This document shows positions 8,772 through 16,930 of a stretch of 64,000 nt of DNA, piece after piece; within the stretch, counting starts at the first letter, position 1; every line of letters starts with the position of its first letter. Under the pieces are notes generated by a model. It ran no database searches and was not told the origin of the DNA. It saw nothing but the letters and a program-made list of their open reading frames with translations. Source of the DNA: Flavihumibacter profundi (GTDB lineage Bacteria > Bacteroidota > Bacteroidia > Chitinophagales > Chitinophagaceae). The stretch lies in NCBI RefSeq assembly GCF_020076305.1, contig NZ_JAIQXE010000002.1:1054001-1118000 (forward strand), written 5' to 3'. Made by a program: the position numbers and the translations under genes.

Positions 8772-10053
8772 ATACATCCTGTTTGTTTCTATTCTGCATT
8801 TGACCGCATTATTGCTGACCTATTTTATTTTCAATGGGAATAAATTGCTCTTTCTTGCTGCTGAAGTGGTGATCCTTGTTTCGGCAGGTCTTTCCTACCA
8901 GTTTTTTAAGCAATTAGTGCGGCCGCTGATGATGTTATCGCAAGGTGCAGAAGCCATGAAGGACCGCGACTTTACTGTCAAACTAGTGCCTTCAGGAAAT
9001 TATGAAGTAGACCAGCTCATATATATCTATAACCAGATGATGGATGAGTTGCGTACTGAAAGAACCCGCCATGAACAACAGCATCTGTTCCTTGAAAAAT
9101 TGATCCAGACTTCACCAACCGGTATTATTATTTTGGATTTTGATGACAACGTCCAGCAGGTGAATCCGAAGGCTCTTGAATTGCTGGAGATGGAGCCTTC
9201 AGCGATTTTATTGAAGTCCATCCAAGAATTATCGCACCCGGTTTTGGACCAGGTCAAATTATTGGATTCGGGCAAATCCATTACCCACACATTCAACGGG
9301 GCAGTCACATATAAATTGCAGAAGTCCCATTTTGTCGACCGGGGCTTTCCCAGGCATTTCATTATGATTGAAGAACTTACTGCAGAAATCCTGGCAGCTG
9401 AAAAGAAGGCCTATGGAAAGGTCATCCGCATGATGGCACATGAGGTGAATAACAGTATTGGCCCGGTTAATTCTATCCTGGCATCCGCGTTATCAGTCAG
9501 AAAAATCTGGTCTTTGCCTGAACACCACGCTTTGGCTCATGCCCTGCAAGTAGCGATTGACCGCAACCACAACCTGAACCTGTTCATGCGAAATTTCGCC
9601 GACCTTGTCAGGTTACCCGCACCGAACAAAACCTGTATTGACATGAATGCCATGATAATTGCTGTGGTTCAATTAATGGAACGGAAGGCAGTAGAAAAGT
9701 CAATCCGATTCAACTATTGCTCTAACGGCGAGTCATTCCATCTGGTAGCCGACAGCCAGCAGATGGAACAGGCGCTGATCAATATTGTAAAGAATGCCAT
9801 GGAAGCTATTGAAGCAGATGGTGTGATAAGTATTGAACTTAACAGGACCACACGGATTTTAATAATTTCAGATAATGGAAAAGGAATAAGTACGGAGGTT
9901 TCGGAACAGTTGTTCAGTCCGTTTTTCAGTACAAAACGTGATGGGCAGGGGATAGGATTAACACTGGTAAAGGAGATCTTAATGAACCATGGTTTTGAGT
10001 TTTCACTAAAACAGGCAGAAACAGGCTTGACGGTATTTACAATACGGTTCTGA
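8755..10053 (+). CDS. Sensor histidine kinase partner of the sigma-54 regulator
   Basis: A 432-residue kinase. Two membrane helices (about residues 7-25 and 31-50) are joined by only a few residues, so there is almost no external sensor domain. A HAMP-like segment (to about 100), a PAS-like domain (about 110-210), a phospho-acceptor His229 in MMAHEVNNS and a HATPase domain with N-box (NIVKNAMEAI), DNGKG and GQGIGL motifs follow. The NN-containing H-box is that of the NtrB/ZraS/NtrY-like kinases. Lack of a periplasmic domain suggests it senses the membrane, the neighbouring transporter or a cytoplasmic ligand. It overlaps the regulator gene by 17 bp and ends the operon 9 bp before a convergent gene. 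Confidence 0.93.
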   Translation: MRTRTKYILFVSILHLTALLLTYFIFNGNKLLFLAAEVVILVSAGLSYQFFKQLVRPLMMLSQGAEAMKDRDFTVKLVPSGNYEVDQLIYIYNQMMDELRTERTRHEQQHLFLEKLIQTSPTGIIILDFDDNVQQVNPKALELLEMEPSAILLKSIQELSHPVLDQVKLLDSGKSITHTFNGAVTYKLQKSHFVDRGFPRHFIMIEELTAEILAAEKKAYGKVIRMMAHEVNNSIGPVNSILASALSVRKIWSLPEHHALAHALQVAIDRNHNLNLFMRNFADLVRLPAPNKTCIDMNAMIIAVVQLMERKAVEKSIRFNYCSNGESFHLVADSQQMEQALINIVKNAMEAIEADGVISIELNRTTRILIISDNGKGISTEVSEQLFSPFFSTKRDGQGIGLTLVKEILMNHGFEFSLKQAETGLTVFTIRF

Positions 10054-10062
10054 TTTTTACAA

Positions 10063-10788
10063 TTATTTTAAACAGGCCATGACATTTGATTTTCTGCTAA
10101 ATTTTGTTTTCCGGTAATTGGCTACTACAGAATCCCTGGTGTAGCTCTTTTGTAAAATTTCGTTTGGTTTCAGGTAAAATATCTTTGCATTGTTCTTATA
10201 GCTTTTTTTAGCATTAGAACAATTAAGGGTATATTCTGTGCCATCGTATAAAGCGAAGCCCAGGTTATGGCCTATTGCAAGCTGGTCTGTAAACCGCTCC
10301 ATTTTTCTTTTGTACCTGGCAAATGAATATTTATACCCCATCCATAATATTCCCCCGTTTGTTTTTTGGGTATAATGCAGGATATGCCCCAATTCATGGC
10401 CAATCCAGCCTACTGTCTGGTTAAAACTCAGTTCATTCCATTTTAAACCTAATTTTGAAGCGCCATCCTGGTTGATGGTAACTATATATAATCTCTTATT
10501 CCTGTTCTTTAGCAGCGAAGACAGGGTTGGCCTTGAAGACATCGTTGTAGAAGCTTTACCAAACCTGAATTCTATATTCACCGTCTTCAATTCAGGGTAG
10601 AACTGCAATGCTGTAAGGCATTCTGTTTCGAGCACAGGCGGAATAATTTTATTCATTCCATAGTTATCTTTTAATGCTTCAAGGTGATTGGTGAAGGAAT
10701 CTTTTTGCAAATAATTGACAGCAATGAACTGTGCATCAGCCCACATGAATAAGTTGGCAAGGAGGCAGATAAGGAGTAGCTTTTTCAT
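10063..10788 (-). CDS. Secreted protein with an HExxH zincin-like motif
   Basis: A 241-residue protein with a signal peptide (LLICLLANLFMWADAQF; cleavage near residue 19). The motif GHELGHILHY in the C-terminal half matches the zinc-binding HExxH of metallopeptidases. I see no extended HExxHxxGxxH, so it is not a classical metzincin. The family is not recognised. It may be a minor Bacteroidota peptidase or an inactive relative. It is convergent with the histidine kinase gene and stands alone. Confidence 0.65.
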   Translation of the reverse strand: MKKLLLICLLANLFMWADAQFIAVNYLQKDSFTNHLEALKDNYGMNKIIPPVLETECLTALQFYPELKTVNIEFRFGKASTTMSSRPTLSSLLKNRNKRLYIVTINQDGASKLGLKWNELSFNQTVGWIGHELGHILHYTQKTNGGILWMGYKYSFARYKRKMERFTDQLAIGHNLGFALYDGTEYTLNCSNAKKSYKNNAKIFYLKPNEILQKSYTRDSVVANYRKTKFSRKSNVMACLK

Positions 10789-10864
10789 GGCTTTATGTTT
10801 GTTGGTTTATTGTATAGCCATCCGAAAATACCTCCAGGATAAAGCCAGCCATAATTGAAAATCG

Positions 10865-10882
10865 CGGCGGGAATTGCCGCCG
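10865..10882. repeat. GC-rich 6-bp inverted repeat in a spacer
   Basis: CGGCGG and CCGCCG are separated by GAATTG, an all-GC hairpin within an AT-rich 228-bp spacer between divergent genes. There is no T-run after it on either strand, so it is unlikely to be an intrinsic terminator. It could be part of a regulator site or a leader hairpin. Confidence 0.3.
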
Positions 10883-10993
10883 TATCGAATATTCTTAAAG
10901 GTGAGAAAATAGTAGTATTGCTGTTAAGGGTTTCCCGTAGTTTAAGATTCAACGGTCAATTGAAAACGGATATTTAAAAAATTGATTTGGGGC

Positions 10994-11012
10994 TTTACGG
11001 AAAATCCGTAAA
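10994..11012. promoter_or_regulatory. Operator-like palindrome before the HTH regulator gene
   Basis: TTTACGGA and TCCGTAAA form a perfect 8-bp inverted repeat with an AAA spacer, ending 4 bp before the ATG at 11017. A dyad placed here would overlap the start of transcription or translation. An autoregulatory site for the HTH protein encoded immediately downstream is the simplest reading. The palindrome is seen directly; the function is inference. Confidence 0.5.
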
Positions 11013-11016
11013 TTAA

Positions 11017-12015
11017 ATGAGCATGACTGAGCCTAATTTCCAGAAAGAACTGTTCAGCTATATCAAGAATAGCCTGCCCCAGCATATTTCCATGGTGGAT
11101 GAGATCGCGGAAATGCTTAATCTCAGTTATGATAGTGTATATCGCCGCATCAGGGGAGAAAAGCCCCTGGCCTTACATGAGCTCAAGCTATTATGTGAGA
11201 AGTTCAAACTGTCTGTAGACCAGCTATTGCATCTGAAAACAGAATCCATTTTGTTTGACGCGCCGGGTATGAATGGGAATTCTGTGGAATTTATTAACCA
11301 TATCAACGGCATTTTACGACAATTCACATACTTCAATTCTTTCAGGGAAAAAGAGATATTTTATTTATGCAAGGATTCAACTATCTGGAATTTTTATCTT
11401 TTTCCTGAAATCGCAGCCTTTAAAACCTTCTTCTGGACTAAAACTATAAACAACGATCCGGCGCTTAGTAATAAGGCTTTTTCTTATAATGAGTATCCCT
11501 TTAAGGACTGTTATGAAGTTGGCCAGAAAGTGTTGCGCGAATTCAATAAAATTCCCTGCGTTGAATTGTGGAATACAGAAAGTATGATCAGTACAATCAA
11601 CCAGATTGCATACTACCGGGATGCAGGCAATTTTAAAACACAAAGTGATTTTGACGGTGTGCTGCAATCCTTTCATCTGATGATCGACCATCTTCAACAC
11701 CAGGCGGAAAAAGGGGTGAAATTCATGCCTGGGGATGGGCCGGCTGCTTACCAGGCGCCCATTCAATTTTATGTAAATGAATTGATTCTGGGCAACAATA
11801 CAATGGCTATTAAGCTCGATAGCAATGTATTATCGATGGTAACCTACAGTGTTTACCATTACCTTTTTACAAGGGATGAGCGATTCGCAAATAAAGTAAT
11901 GTCTTCATTCAATTCTTTATTGAGTCGTTCGACGCTTATCAGTAAGACCGGTGAAAAAGACAGGAACCGCTTTTTTAACGCGATCCGGGAAAAAGTTAAT
12001 AGCCTTAAAAAATAG
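11017..12015 (+). CDS. HTH-domain transcriptional regulator of a Bacteroidota-specific type
   Basis: A 332-residue protein. Residues about 15-70 form an XRE/Cro-like helix-turn-helix (VDEIAEMLNLSYDSVYRRIRG, followed by a 'KPL.L.EL..LC..F' helix). The remaining 250 residues are an uncharacterised, helix-rich domain with many aromatic residues and no membrane segment. Such proteins are common as single-copy regulators in Chitinophagaceae and Flavobacteria, but I know no ligand. It is flanked by a convergent gene 34 bp downstream and an operator-like palindrome just upstream, suggesting autoregulation. Confidence 0.75.
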   Translation: MSMTEPNFQKELFSYIKNSLPQHISMVDEIAEMLNLSYDSVYRRIRGEKPLALHELKLLCEKFKLSVDQLLHLKTESILFDAPGMNGNSVEFINHINGILRQFTYFNSFREKEIFYLCKDSTIWNFYLFPEIAAFKTFFWTKTINNDPALSNKAFSYNEYPFKDCYEVGQKVLREFNKIPCVELWNTESMISTINQIAYYRDAGNFKTQSDFDGVLQSFHLMIDHLQHQAEKGVKFMPGDGPAAYQAPIQFYVNELILGNNTMAIKLDSNVLSMVTYSVYHYLFTRDERFANKVMSSFNSLLSRSTLISKTGEKDRNRFFNAIREKVNSLKK

Positions 12016-12049
12016 GTGCAGCATTCTTCGCTGATTAGCAAAAGAGGGC

Positions 12050-13279
12050 TTATCCTTTTATGATTTTATACACTGCACCTTTAGGGCCTGTTTTAGTGTT
12101 CAGTATGCCCATTACATATATTTCATTGTTTTCATCAATATTACAGCCACAAATTAAAAAGGGATCTGCTGGTTTATTGACTATTTTCAATGGTTGTCTT
12201 ATCCAGGTTCCTGTTGCATTTTTCATAAGGGTGAACATGCTGCCGCCGAAATCTGCAAAAACATATTTATCTTTTAATAAAGGCACTTCCTTTCCGTAAT
12301 AAAAACTTCCACCAATGATGCAAATGCCTTCTTTACGGTTATAAGTATTAATTGGTGAAATAAAAGTGGATTTGTTATTTGAGTCGCTTTTTACAAAACT
12401 GCTGTTTCCTTCTTTTAAAGGCCAGCCATAATTTGCACCTTTCTGAACGATGTCAATTTCCTCCTCCATTTTTTCACCTACATCGGCACCAAATAATTGA
12501 TGGGAAGATGGGTCGAAGGAAAATCGCCACATTTTACGAAAGCCATAAGCCCAGATTTCAGGCCTTGTATTCTTCATCGCAACAAAAGGGTTGTCAGCTG
12601 GAATTGCATAAGGATGCCTGTTTACATCTATCCGCAATAATTTCCCGTTTAAAAGGTTTAAATCCTGGGCGTGGTATCTATATGTGCTGTCACCTAATTT
12701 ATCATCGCCGATAGAAATATATAAAAAGCCATCGGGGCCAAAGGCAATCTGGGCGCCATTGTTTTGAATATTATTCCCTTCTAATCCAATTACCAGATGC
12801 TCAGTTTCCGGGTCTGCAAAATTGTTGTCGGATTTGCTGGCTGTAAATTCTGAAATAACCAGTTTGTATTTTTTTCGTTGGATCGTAGGACGGGTACTAT
12901 AGGCCACAAAAAATTTGCCGTTTGTTGCAAACAGCGGATGGAATGCAACACTGAAGATGGCGCCTGCTTTAGGTTTTTTATCCTGTTGACCAGTTTTGCT
13001 CTTGAGATTTAAAAAAGGTGTTGATAATACTGAATCATTTTTCAGGATCCATACTTTTCCCTGATTATCCGTAAGGAATATCCGGTGGGTATTGTCGGGT
13101 GATACATTCAGTTCAACAGGCGTTTCAATTACGGTTGTGACTAATTCAAGCTTTACTGCAACAGAATCAGTATCTGATTTCTTTTTTGATCCTACTAATT
13201 TTTTTGAATCTGTAGTTTGGCAGGCTATTATACATAAAATAAAGGCAACAGTATTGCCATAACAAAATAACTTTTTCAT
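12050..13279 (-). CDS. PQQ-dependent sugar dehydrogenase-like lipoprotein (GSDH/sorbosone dehydrogenase fold)
   Basis: A 409-residue secreted beta-propeller. The signal sequence ends in a lipobox (LCIIAC, Cys20), so it is a lipoprotein. The propeller has the family landmarks: IFSVAFHPLF, the motif NNGAQIAFGPDGFLYISIGD, LNGKLLRIDV, EIWAYGFRKMWRFSFDP and GANYGWP. In soluble glucose dehydrogenases these carry the catalytic His and the PQQ- and calcium-binding residues. Here the usual 'H.GG.I.FGPDG' reads NNGAQI, so the catalytic His may be missing. Many Bacteroidota members of this fold have unknown substrates. The gene is monocistronic, with an 11-bp inverted repeat upstream. Confidence 0.8.
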   Translation of the reverse strand: MKKLFCYGNTVAFILCIIACQTTDSKKLVGSKKKSDTDSVAVKLELVTTVIETPVELNVSPDNTHRIFLTDNQGKVWILKNDSVLSTPFLNLKSKTGQQDKKPKAGAIFSVAFHPLFATNGKFFVAYSTRPTIQRKKYKLVISEFTASKSDNNFADPETEHLVIGLEGNNIQNNGAQIAFGPDGFLYISIGDDKLGDSTYRYHAQDLNLLNGKLLRIDVNRHPYAIPADNPFVAMKNTRPEIWAYGFRKMWRFSFDPSSHQLFGADVGEKMEEEIDIVQKGANYGWPLKEGNSSFVKSDSNNKSTFISPINTYNRKEGICIIGGSFYYGKEVPLLKDKYVFADFGGSMFTLMKNATGTWIRQPLKIVNKPADPFLICGCNIDENNEIYVMGILNTKTGPKGAVYKIIKG

Positions 13280-13297
13280 AATAGCTGGCTTAATTCC

Positions 13298-13324
13298 ATT
13301 GAAATATATCGTTTATATTTCAAT
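13298..13324. repeat. Perfect 11-bp inverted repeat between two minus-strand genes
   Basis: ATTGAAATATA (13298-13308) and its exact complement TATATTTCAAT (13314-13324) surround TCGTT. It lies in the 52-bp spacer between the aminotransferase stop and the sugar-dehydrogenase-like start. It is AT-rich, with no T-run typical of a terminator. It is either an operator for the downstream lipoprotein gene or an AU-rich 3' hairpin of the aminotransferase message. Confidence 0.5.
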
Positions 13325-13331
13325 ATAAATA

Positions 13332-14684
13332 TTATGAAGTGGCTATTGACTCATCGGCTATTTCAATAGATTTTGAAATAATGGCCAATCCTTCCAGGAT
13401 TTCTTCCTTAGTGACAGTTAATGGTGGGGCGATGAAGATAAAATTCCAGCGCACAAAAGTGTACATGCCCAGTTGCCTGATCCGGGCGGCCACTTTATTC
13501 ATGACAGCCATTTCATGAGGTTTCGCGTTGAAAGGTGCCAGTGGTTCCCTGGTATACCTGTCCTTCACCAATTCAATGCAGCCCAGTAAGCCCTTGTTTC
13601 GCCAATCGCCGATGCTTGGGTGTTTAAGTTTCAATTGTGCCACCTGTTCATCCATAAACCTGCCCATCCTGGCAGCATTTTCAATCAGTGCGTCAGTCTC
13701 ATATATATTCAGCGTTTCCAGGGCTGCCGCACAGGACACCGGATGTGCAGAATAGGTGAGTCCCAATGGCAACATTGTATCATTGTATTTTTCGGCAATG
13801 GTATCGCTAACCATCAGGCAGCCGAAAGGCAGGTATCCGCAGGTTAATCCCTTGGCCATAGCGATCATATCTGGTATAATGCCATGGTGCTCGAAGCCGA
13901 ACCATTTCCCGGTTCTTCCGAACCCGCTCATCACTTCATCGATAATCAGCAGAATACCGTACTTATTACAGATAGCCCTAACCGCTTTCATAAAGCCATC
14001 TGGGTATTGTAAACATCCCGATGTGCCTGATTCCCCTTCCAGCAAAATAGCAGCGATGTTTGACTCTCCCTCATAGGCGATCATCCTTTCCAGGCTGGCG
14101 ATGGATTCTTTCAGCAGGTTTTCTTCACCATATTCCCAGCGGTACCTATTGGGTAGGTCAAAATGAATAAAATTGGGAGCCTGCTGGCTGTCCACCGCAT
14201 GTTTCCTGGGATCGCCGCCCGCAGATATTGCCCCATAGGAGGAACCATGGTAGGACTGGTAACGGGTCAAAATTTTGTGCCTGCCGGTATAGTGCCTTGC
14301 AAGCTTGATCCCATTTTCAATTGAGGTGGCGCCACATAAGGTAAAAAAAGCTTTGTTGAGGTTGCCCGGACAAATTTCCGCGAGTTTTTTTCCCAATTCA
14401 CCGCGCACTTTTGTAATGCAGGATGGGGTAACATAACTCACTTCCTGCATCTGCTTTATAACAGCATCGGTTATACGCCGATCGCCATGCCCGATATTTA
14501 CATTCATTAACCCGGAGGAAAAGTCAATGTACTTCCTGTCATCGTAATCATACAGGTATACCCCTTTGGCATATTTCACGGCAATAGGTGAAAGTCCCGA
14601 TTGTTTGCTCCAGGAAAACAGGGTGTAATCCAGGCTATTCGATACAATTTCTTCGGTTGCGGAGGGAATATTAATGGTACTCAT
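13332..14684 (-). CDS. Class III (omega) aminotransferase, PLP-dependent
   Basis: A 450-residue cytoplasmic fold-type I enzyme that transfers amino groups from an omega-amine or amino acid to a 2-oxo acid. PLP is held by Lys278 (MAMAKGLTCGYLP) and Asp249 in IIDEVMSGFGRTG, with the GATSIENGIK phosphate-binding loop at about 118-127. The full length and motifs match the 'aspartate aminotransferase family/beta-alanine-pyruvate' group; substrate preference cannot be set from sequence. It is 19 bp downstream of the luciferase-like oxidoreductase gene on the same strand, so cotranscription is likely. Confidence 0.88.
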   Translation of the reverse strand: MSTINIPSATEEIVSNSLDYTLFSWSKQSGLSPIAVKYAKGVYLYDYDDRKYIDFSSGLMNVNIGHGDRRITDAVIKQMQEVSYVTPSCITKVRGELGKKLAEICPGNLNKAFFTLCGATSIENGIKLARHYTGRHKILTRYQSYHGSSYGAISAGGDPRKHAVDSQQAPNFIHFDLPNRYRWEYGEENLLKESIASLERMIAYEGESNIAAILLEGESGTSGCLQYPDGFMKAVRAICNKYGILLIIDEVMSGFGRTGKWFGFEHHGIIPDMIAMAKGLTCGYLPFGCLMVSDTIAEKYNDTMLPLGLTYSAHPVSCAAALETLNIYETDALIENAARMGRFMDEQVAQLKLKHPSIGDWRNKGLLGCIELVKDRYTREPLAPFNAKPHEMAVMNKVAARIRQLGMYTFVRWNFIFIAPPLTVTKEEILEGLAIISKSIEIADESIATS

Positions 14685-14703
14685 ACCTCTAATTTAACGA
14701 AAA

Positions 14704-15735
14704 TTAGTGCCGTATGGCAGCTGCCACCCTGGAACCAATCAACGCAATGGCCTGTTGAAGTCTGGCATGCGATAATCCGGCGTTATCCATTTGGAAGCTG
14801 ACCCTGGAAATGCCTCCAAGCGATTCGCTGTGCCGTAAGATTTTGGCGGCAACTTCTTCCGGGCTGCCAATCAGCAATGCACCTGTTGGCCCAATCTGTG
14901 CATTGAACTGAGCCCTTGTAACAGGCGGCCAGCCACGCTCTTTGCCAATACGGGTAAAGGTTTCGGCATATCCCGGGTAATAATCATTAATAGCTTCTTC
15001 TGTGGTCTCTGCCACATAACCCAATGAGTGCAGGCCAACTTTCAATTTTTCCGGGGCATGGCCAGCTTTTGCCCCTGCCTTTCTGTATAAATCTACAAGT
15101 GGCCGGAAGCGATGGGTTTCCCCACCAATTATGGCCACCATCAGCGGCAGCCCCAGGAAGCCGGCCCGTATAAATGATTCAGGTGTGCCGCCAACGCCAA
15201 GCCAAATGGGAAAGGGGTTTTGTAATGGCCTTGGGTAGATAGCCTGGTTACGCAGTGAGGGCCGGAATTTTCCCGACCAATTGACAACCTCGTTGTCGCG
15301 GATATTCAGCAGGAGATCCAGCTTTTCGGAAAAAAGTTCATCGTAATCCTGCAGGTTCAAACCAAAGAGGGGGAAGGCTTCCGTAAATGAACCGCGGCCA
15401 ACCACCATTTCAGCACGGCCACGGGAAATCAGATCGAGGGTAGCAAAATTTTGAAATACCCGTACCGGATCAGCTGCACTTAAAACTGTAACGGCGCTGG
15501 TTAGGCGAATATGTTTTGTACGTGCAGCCGCAGCTGCGAGAATGATGGCCGGTGCGGAATCCAGGAATTCTTTGCGGTGGTGTTCACCGATGCCAAAAAA
15601 ATCCAGTCCGGCTTTGTCTGCCTGTTCTATTCTTTCCAGTAATTCTGCCAACGCATCCATAGAATCATTGGAAGTGCTTTTGCCGGTGCCGGTTGTAGCG
15701 GCTGCGAAACTATCAATCCCTATTTCCATGTGCAT
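14704..15735 (-). CDS. LLM-class flavin-dependent oxidoreductase (luciferase-like monooxygenase)
   Basis: A 343-residue TIM-barrel flavoprotein. It shows the family landmarks: the N-terminal strand MEIGIDSFAA, GLDFFGIGEHH (about residues 39-49), the ILAAAAARTKHIRLTSAVTVLS strand, RVFQNFATLDLISRGRAEMVVGRGSF, and PIWLGVGGTPES. FMNH2-dependent monooxygenases of this type oxidise aldehydes, amines or heterocycles. It may start at the first or third codon (both Met). It precedes the aminotransferase gene by 19 bp and may act in the same small pathway, but that is only context. Confidence 0.88.
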   Translation of the reverse strand: MHMEIGIDSFAAATTGTGKSTSNDSMDALAELLERIEQADKAGLDFFGIGEHHRKEFLDSAPAIILAAAAARTKHIRLTSAVTVLSAADPVRVFQNFATLDLISRGRAEMVVGRGSFTEAFPLFGLNLQDYDELFSEKLDLLLNIRDNEVVNWSGKFRPSLRNQAIYPRPLQNPFPIWLGVGGTPESFIRAGFLGLPLMVAIIGGETHRFRPLVDLYRKAGAKAGHAPEKLKVGLHSLGYVAETTEEAINDYYPGYAETFTRIGKERGWPPVTRAQFNAQIGPTGALLIGSPEEVAAKILRHSESLGGISRVSFQMDNAGLSHARLQQAIALIGSRVAAAIRH

Positions 15736-15759
15736 TTCATATAATAATAAATAAAGGAA

Positions 15760-16446
15760 TCAACTTACCAGCTTTGCGATTCCAAAAGCGGCAGCAGCTG
15801 CGATTAAGCCTATTAGCGTAACTTTTAATGCACCATTAAGTGGTGGCTGTCCTGTAACCTTGCTTTTGAAATACCCGAAAACAAATAAACAAATGGTCGT
15901 GATAATTGCCGATACAATTAAACCTTCTTTAGGAGAAGGGGTAAAAAAATAGGCAGACAAAGGCAATAATCCACCAATAAAGTAAGCTACACCTATTGTT
16001 AGCGCTGAATTCCTGGCCCTGTTGGCATTAGGTTCCTCCAGGCCCAATTCAAATTTCATCATGAAGTTGACCCATTTGGTTTTATCTTTTGCCAACTCAA
16101 GGGCTATAAGGTTTTGCCCTTCAGTACTTATCCCATAATCAGCAAATACATCTTTTACTTCCTGCATTTCCCTTTCCGGGACTCTTTCCACTTCGTCATA
16201 TTCCCGCTTTAATTCGCTTTGGTAATGTTCCAGCTCAGTCCTGCCAGCAAGGTATCCACCAAGACCCATAGCGATACATCCGGCAACTATTTCGGCAATA
16301 CCAGCGGTTATAACAATTTTATTGCTGCTTACAGCACCGCTTAAACCGGCAGCGAGTGCAAATGGAACGGTTAATCCATCACTCATGCCAATAACGATAT
16401 CAGTAATAAATTCTGAACTCTTTAAGTGATTTTCTACATGTGCCAT
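15760..16446 (-). CDS. VIT1/CCC1-family iron/manganese transporter
   Basis: A 228-residue membrane protein starting MAHVENHLKSSEFITD. I use the ATG at 16446 because the family begins this way; an ATG 8 codons upstream adds unrelated residues. The first helices carry the signature DIVIGMSDGLTVPFALAAGLSG. A cytoplasmic segment rich in Glu (about residues 75-130; YDEVERVPEREMQEVKDVF) is the metal-binding domain of the family, followed by three further helices. It moves Fe2+ or Mn2+ by proton antiport. It is monocistronic. Confidence 0.9.
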   Translation of the reverse strand: MAHVENHLKSSEFITDIVIGMSDGLTVPFALAAGLSGAVSSNKIVITAGIAEIVAGCIAMGLGGYLAGRTELEHYQSELKREYDEVERVPEREMQEVKDVFADYGISTEGQNLIALELAKDKTKWVNFMMKFELGLEEPNANRARNSALTIGVAYFIGGLLPLSAYFFTPSPKEGLIVSAIITTICLFVFGYFKSKVTGQPPLNGALKVTLIGLIAAAAAFGIAKLVS

Positions 16447-16622
16447 ATTTCCAAAAATTTGACTTATCAACCTAATAATGAGAATGTAATACTAAACTTT
16501 AAAATGTTAGGTATAACTATTGACAGATTATTGGCTTACTGATTTTTATCATATGAATGTAAGACAAGGGTCAGGAATATCCTATTTACTATTTTTTAAC
16601 TTAAAATAATAAAATTAATAGA

Positions 16623-16778
16623 ATGGGAAGACTACTTTATATCATAGCTGTGATCCTTATAATAGGATGGCTAATCGGGTTCTTTGCATTTCATGTTGGT
16701 GGCATCATACATATTTTGCTGGTAATTGCATTAATCGCCATCATTCTTAGGGTTATTCAGGGGAATAAGGCCATTTGA
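16623..16778 (+). CDS. 51-residue membrane protein, lmo0937 family
   Basis: A short gene missed by length filters. MGRLLYIIAVILIIGWLIG starts a peptide of two hydrophobic helices separated by FHVGG, ending in a short basic tail (RVIQGNKAI). This is the pattern of the widespread lmo0937/DUF5670 small membrane proteins, common in Bacteroidota and often linked to stress. The function is unknown. It sits between the divergent VIT transporter and the FG-GAP protein. Confidence 0.85.
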   Translation: MGRLLYIIAVILIIGWLIGFFAFHVGGIIHILLVIALIAIILRVIQGNKAI

Positions 16779-16930
16779 AATTTGTTCCTAAGGGAAGGGG
16801 GATATGTGGATATGCTCGTCTGTCCGGCACAAAGGGAAAGTCGTTGCGCTGTGGTATAATTTTTTGTGTAATGGCGCAATTGTGGCTTTAGTAAATACAG
16901 TAGATTGCTGTTCAAATTATAAGGCCAAAA

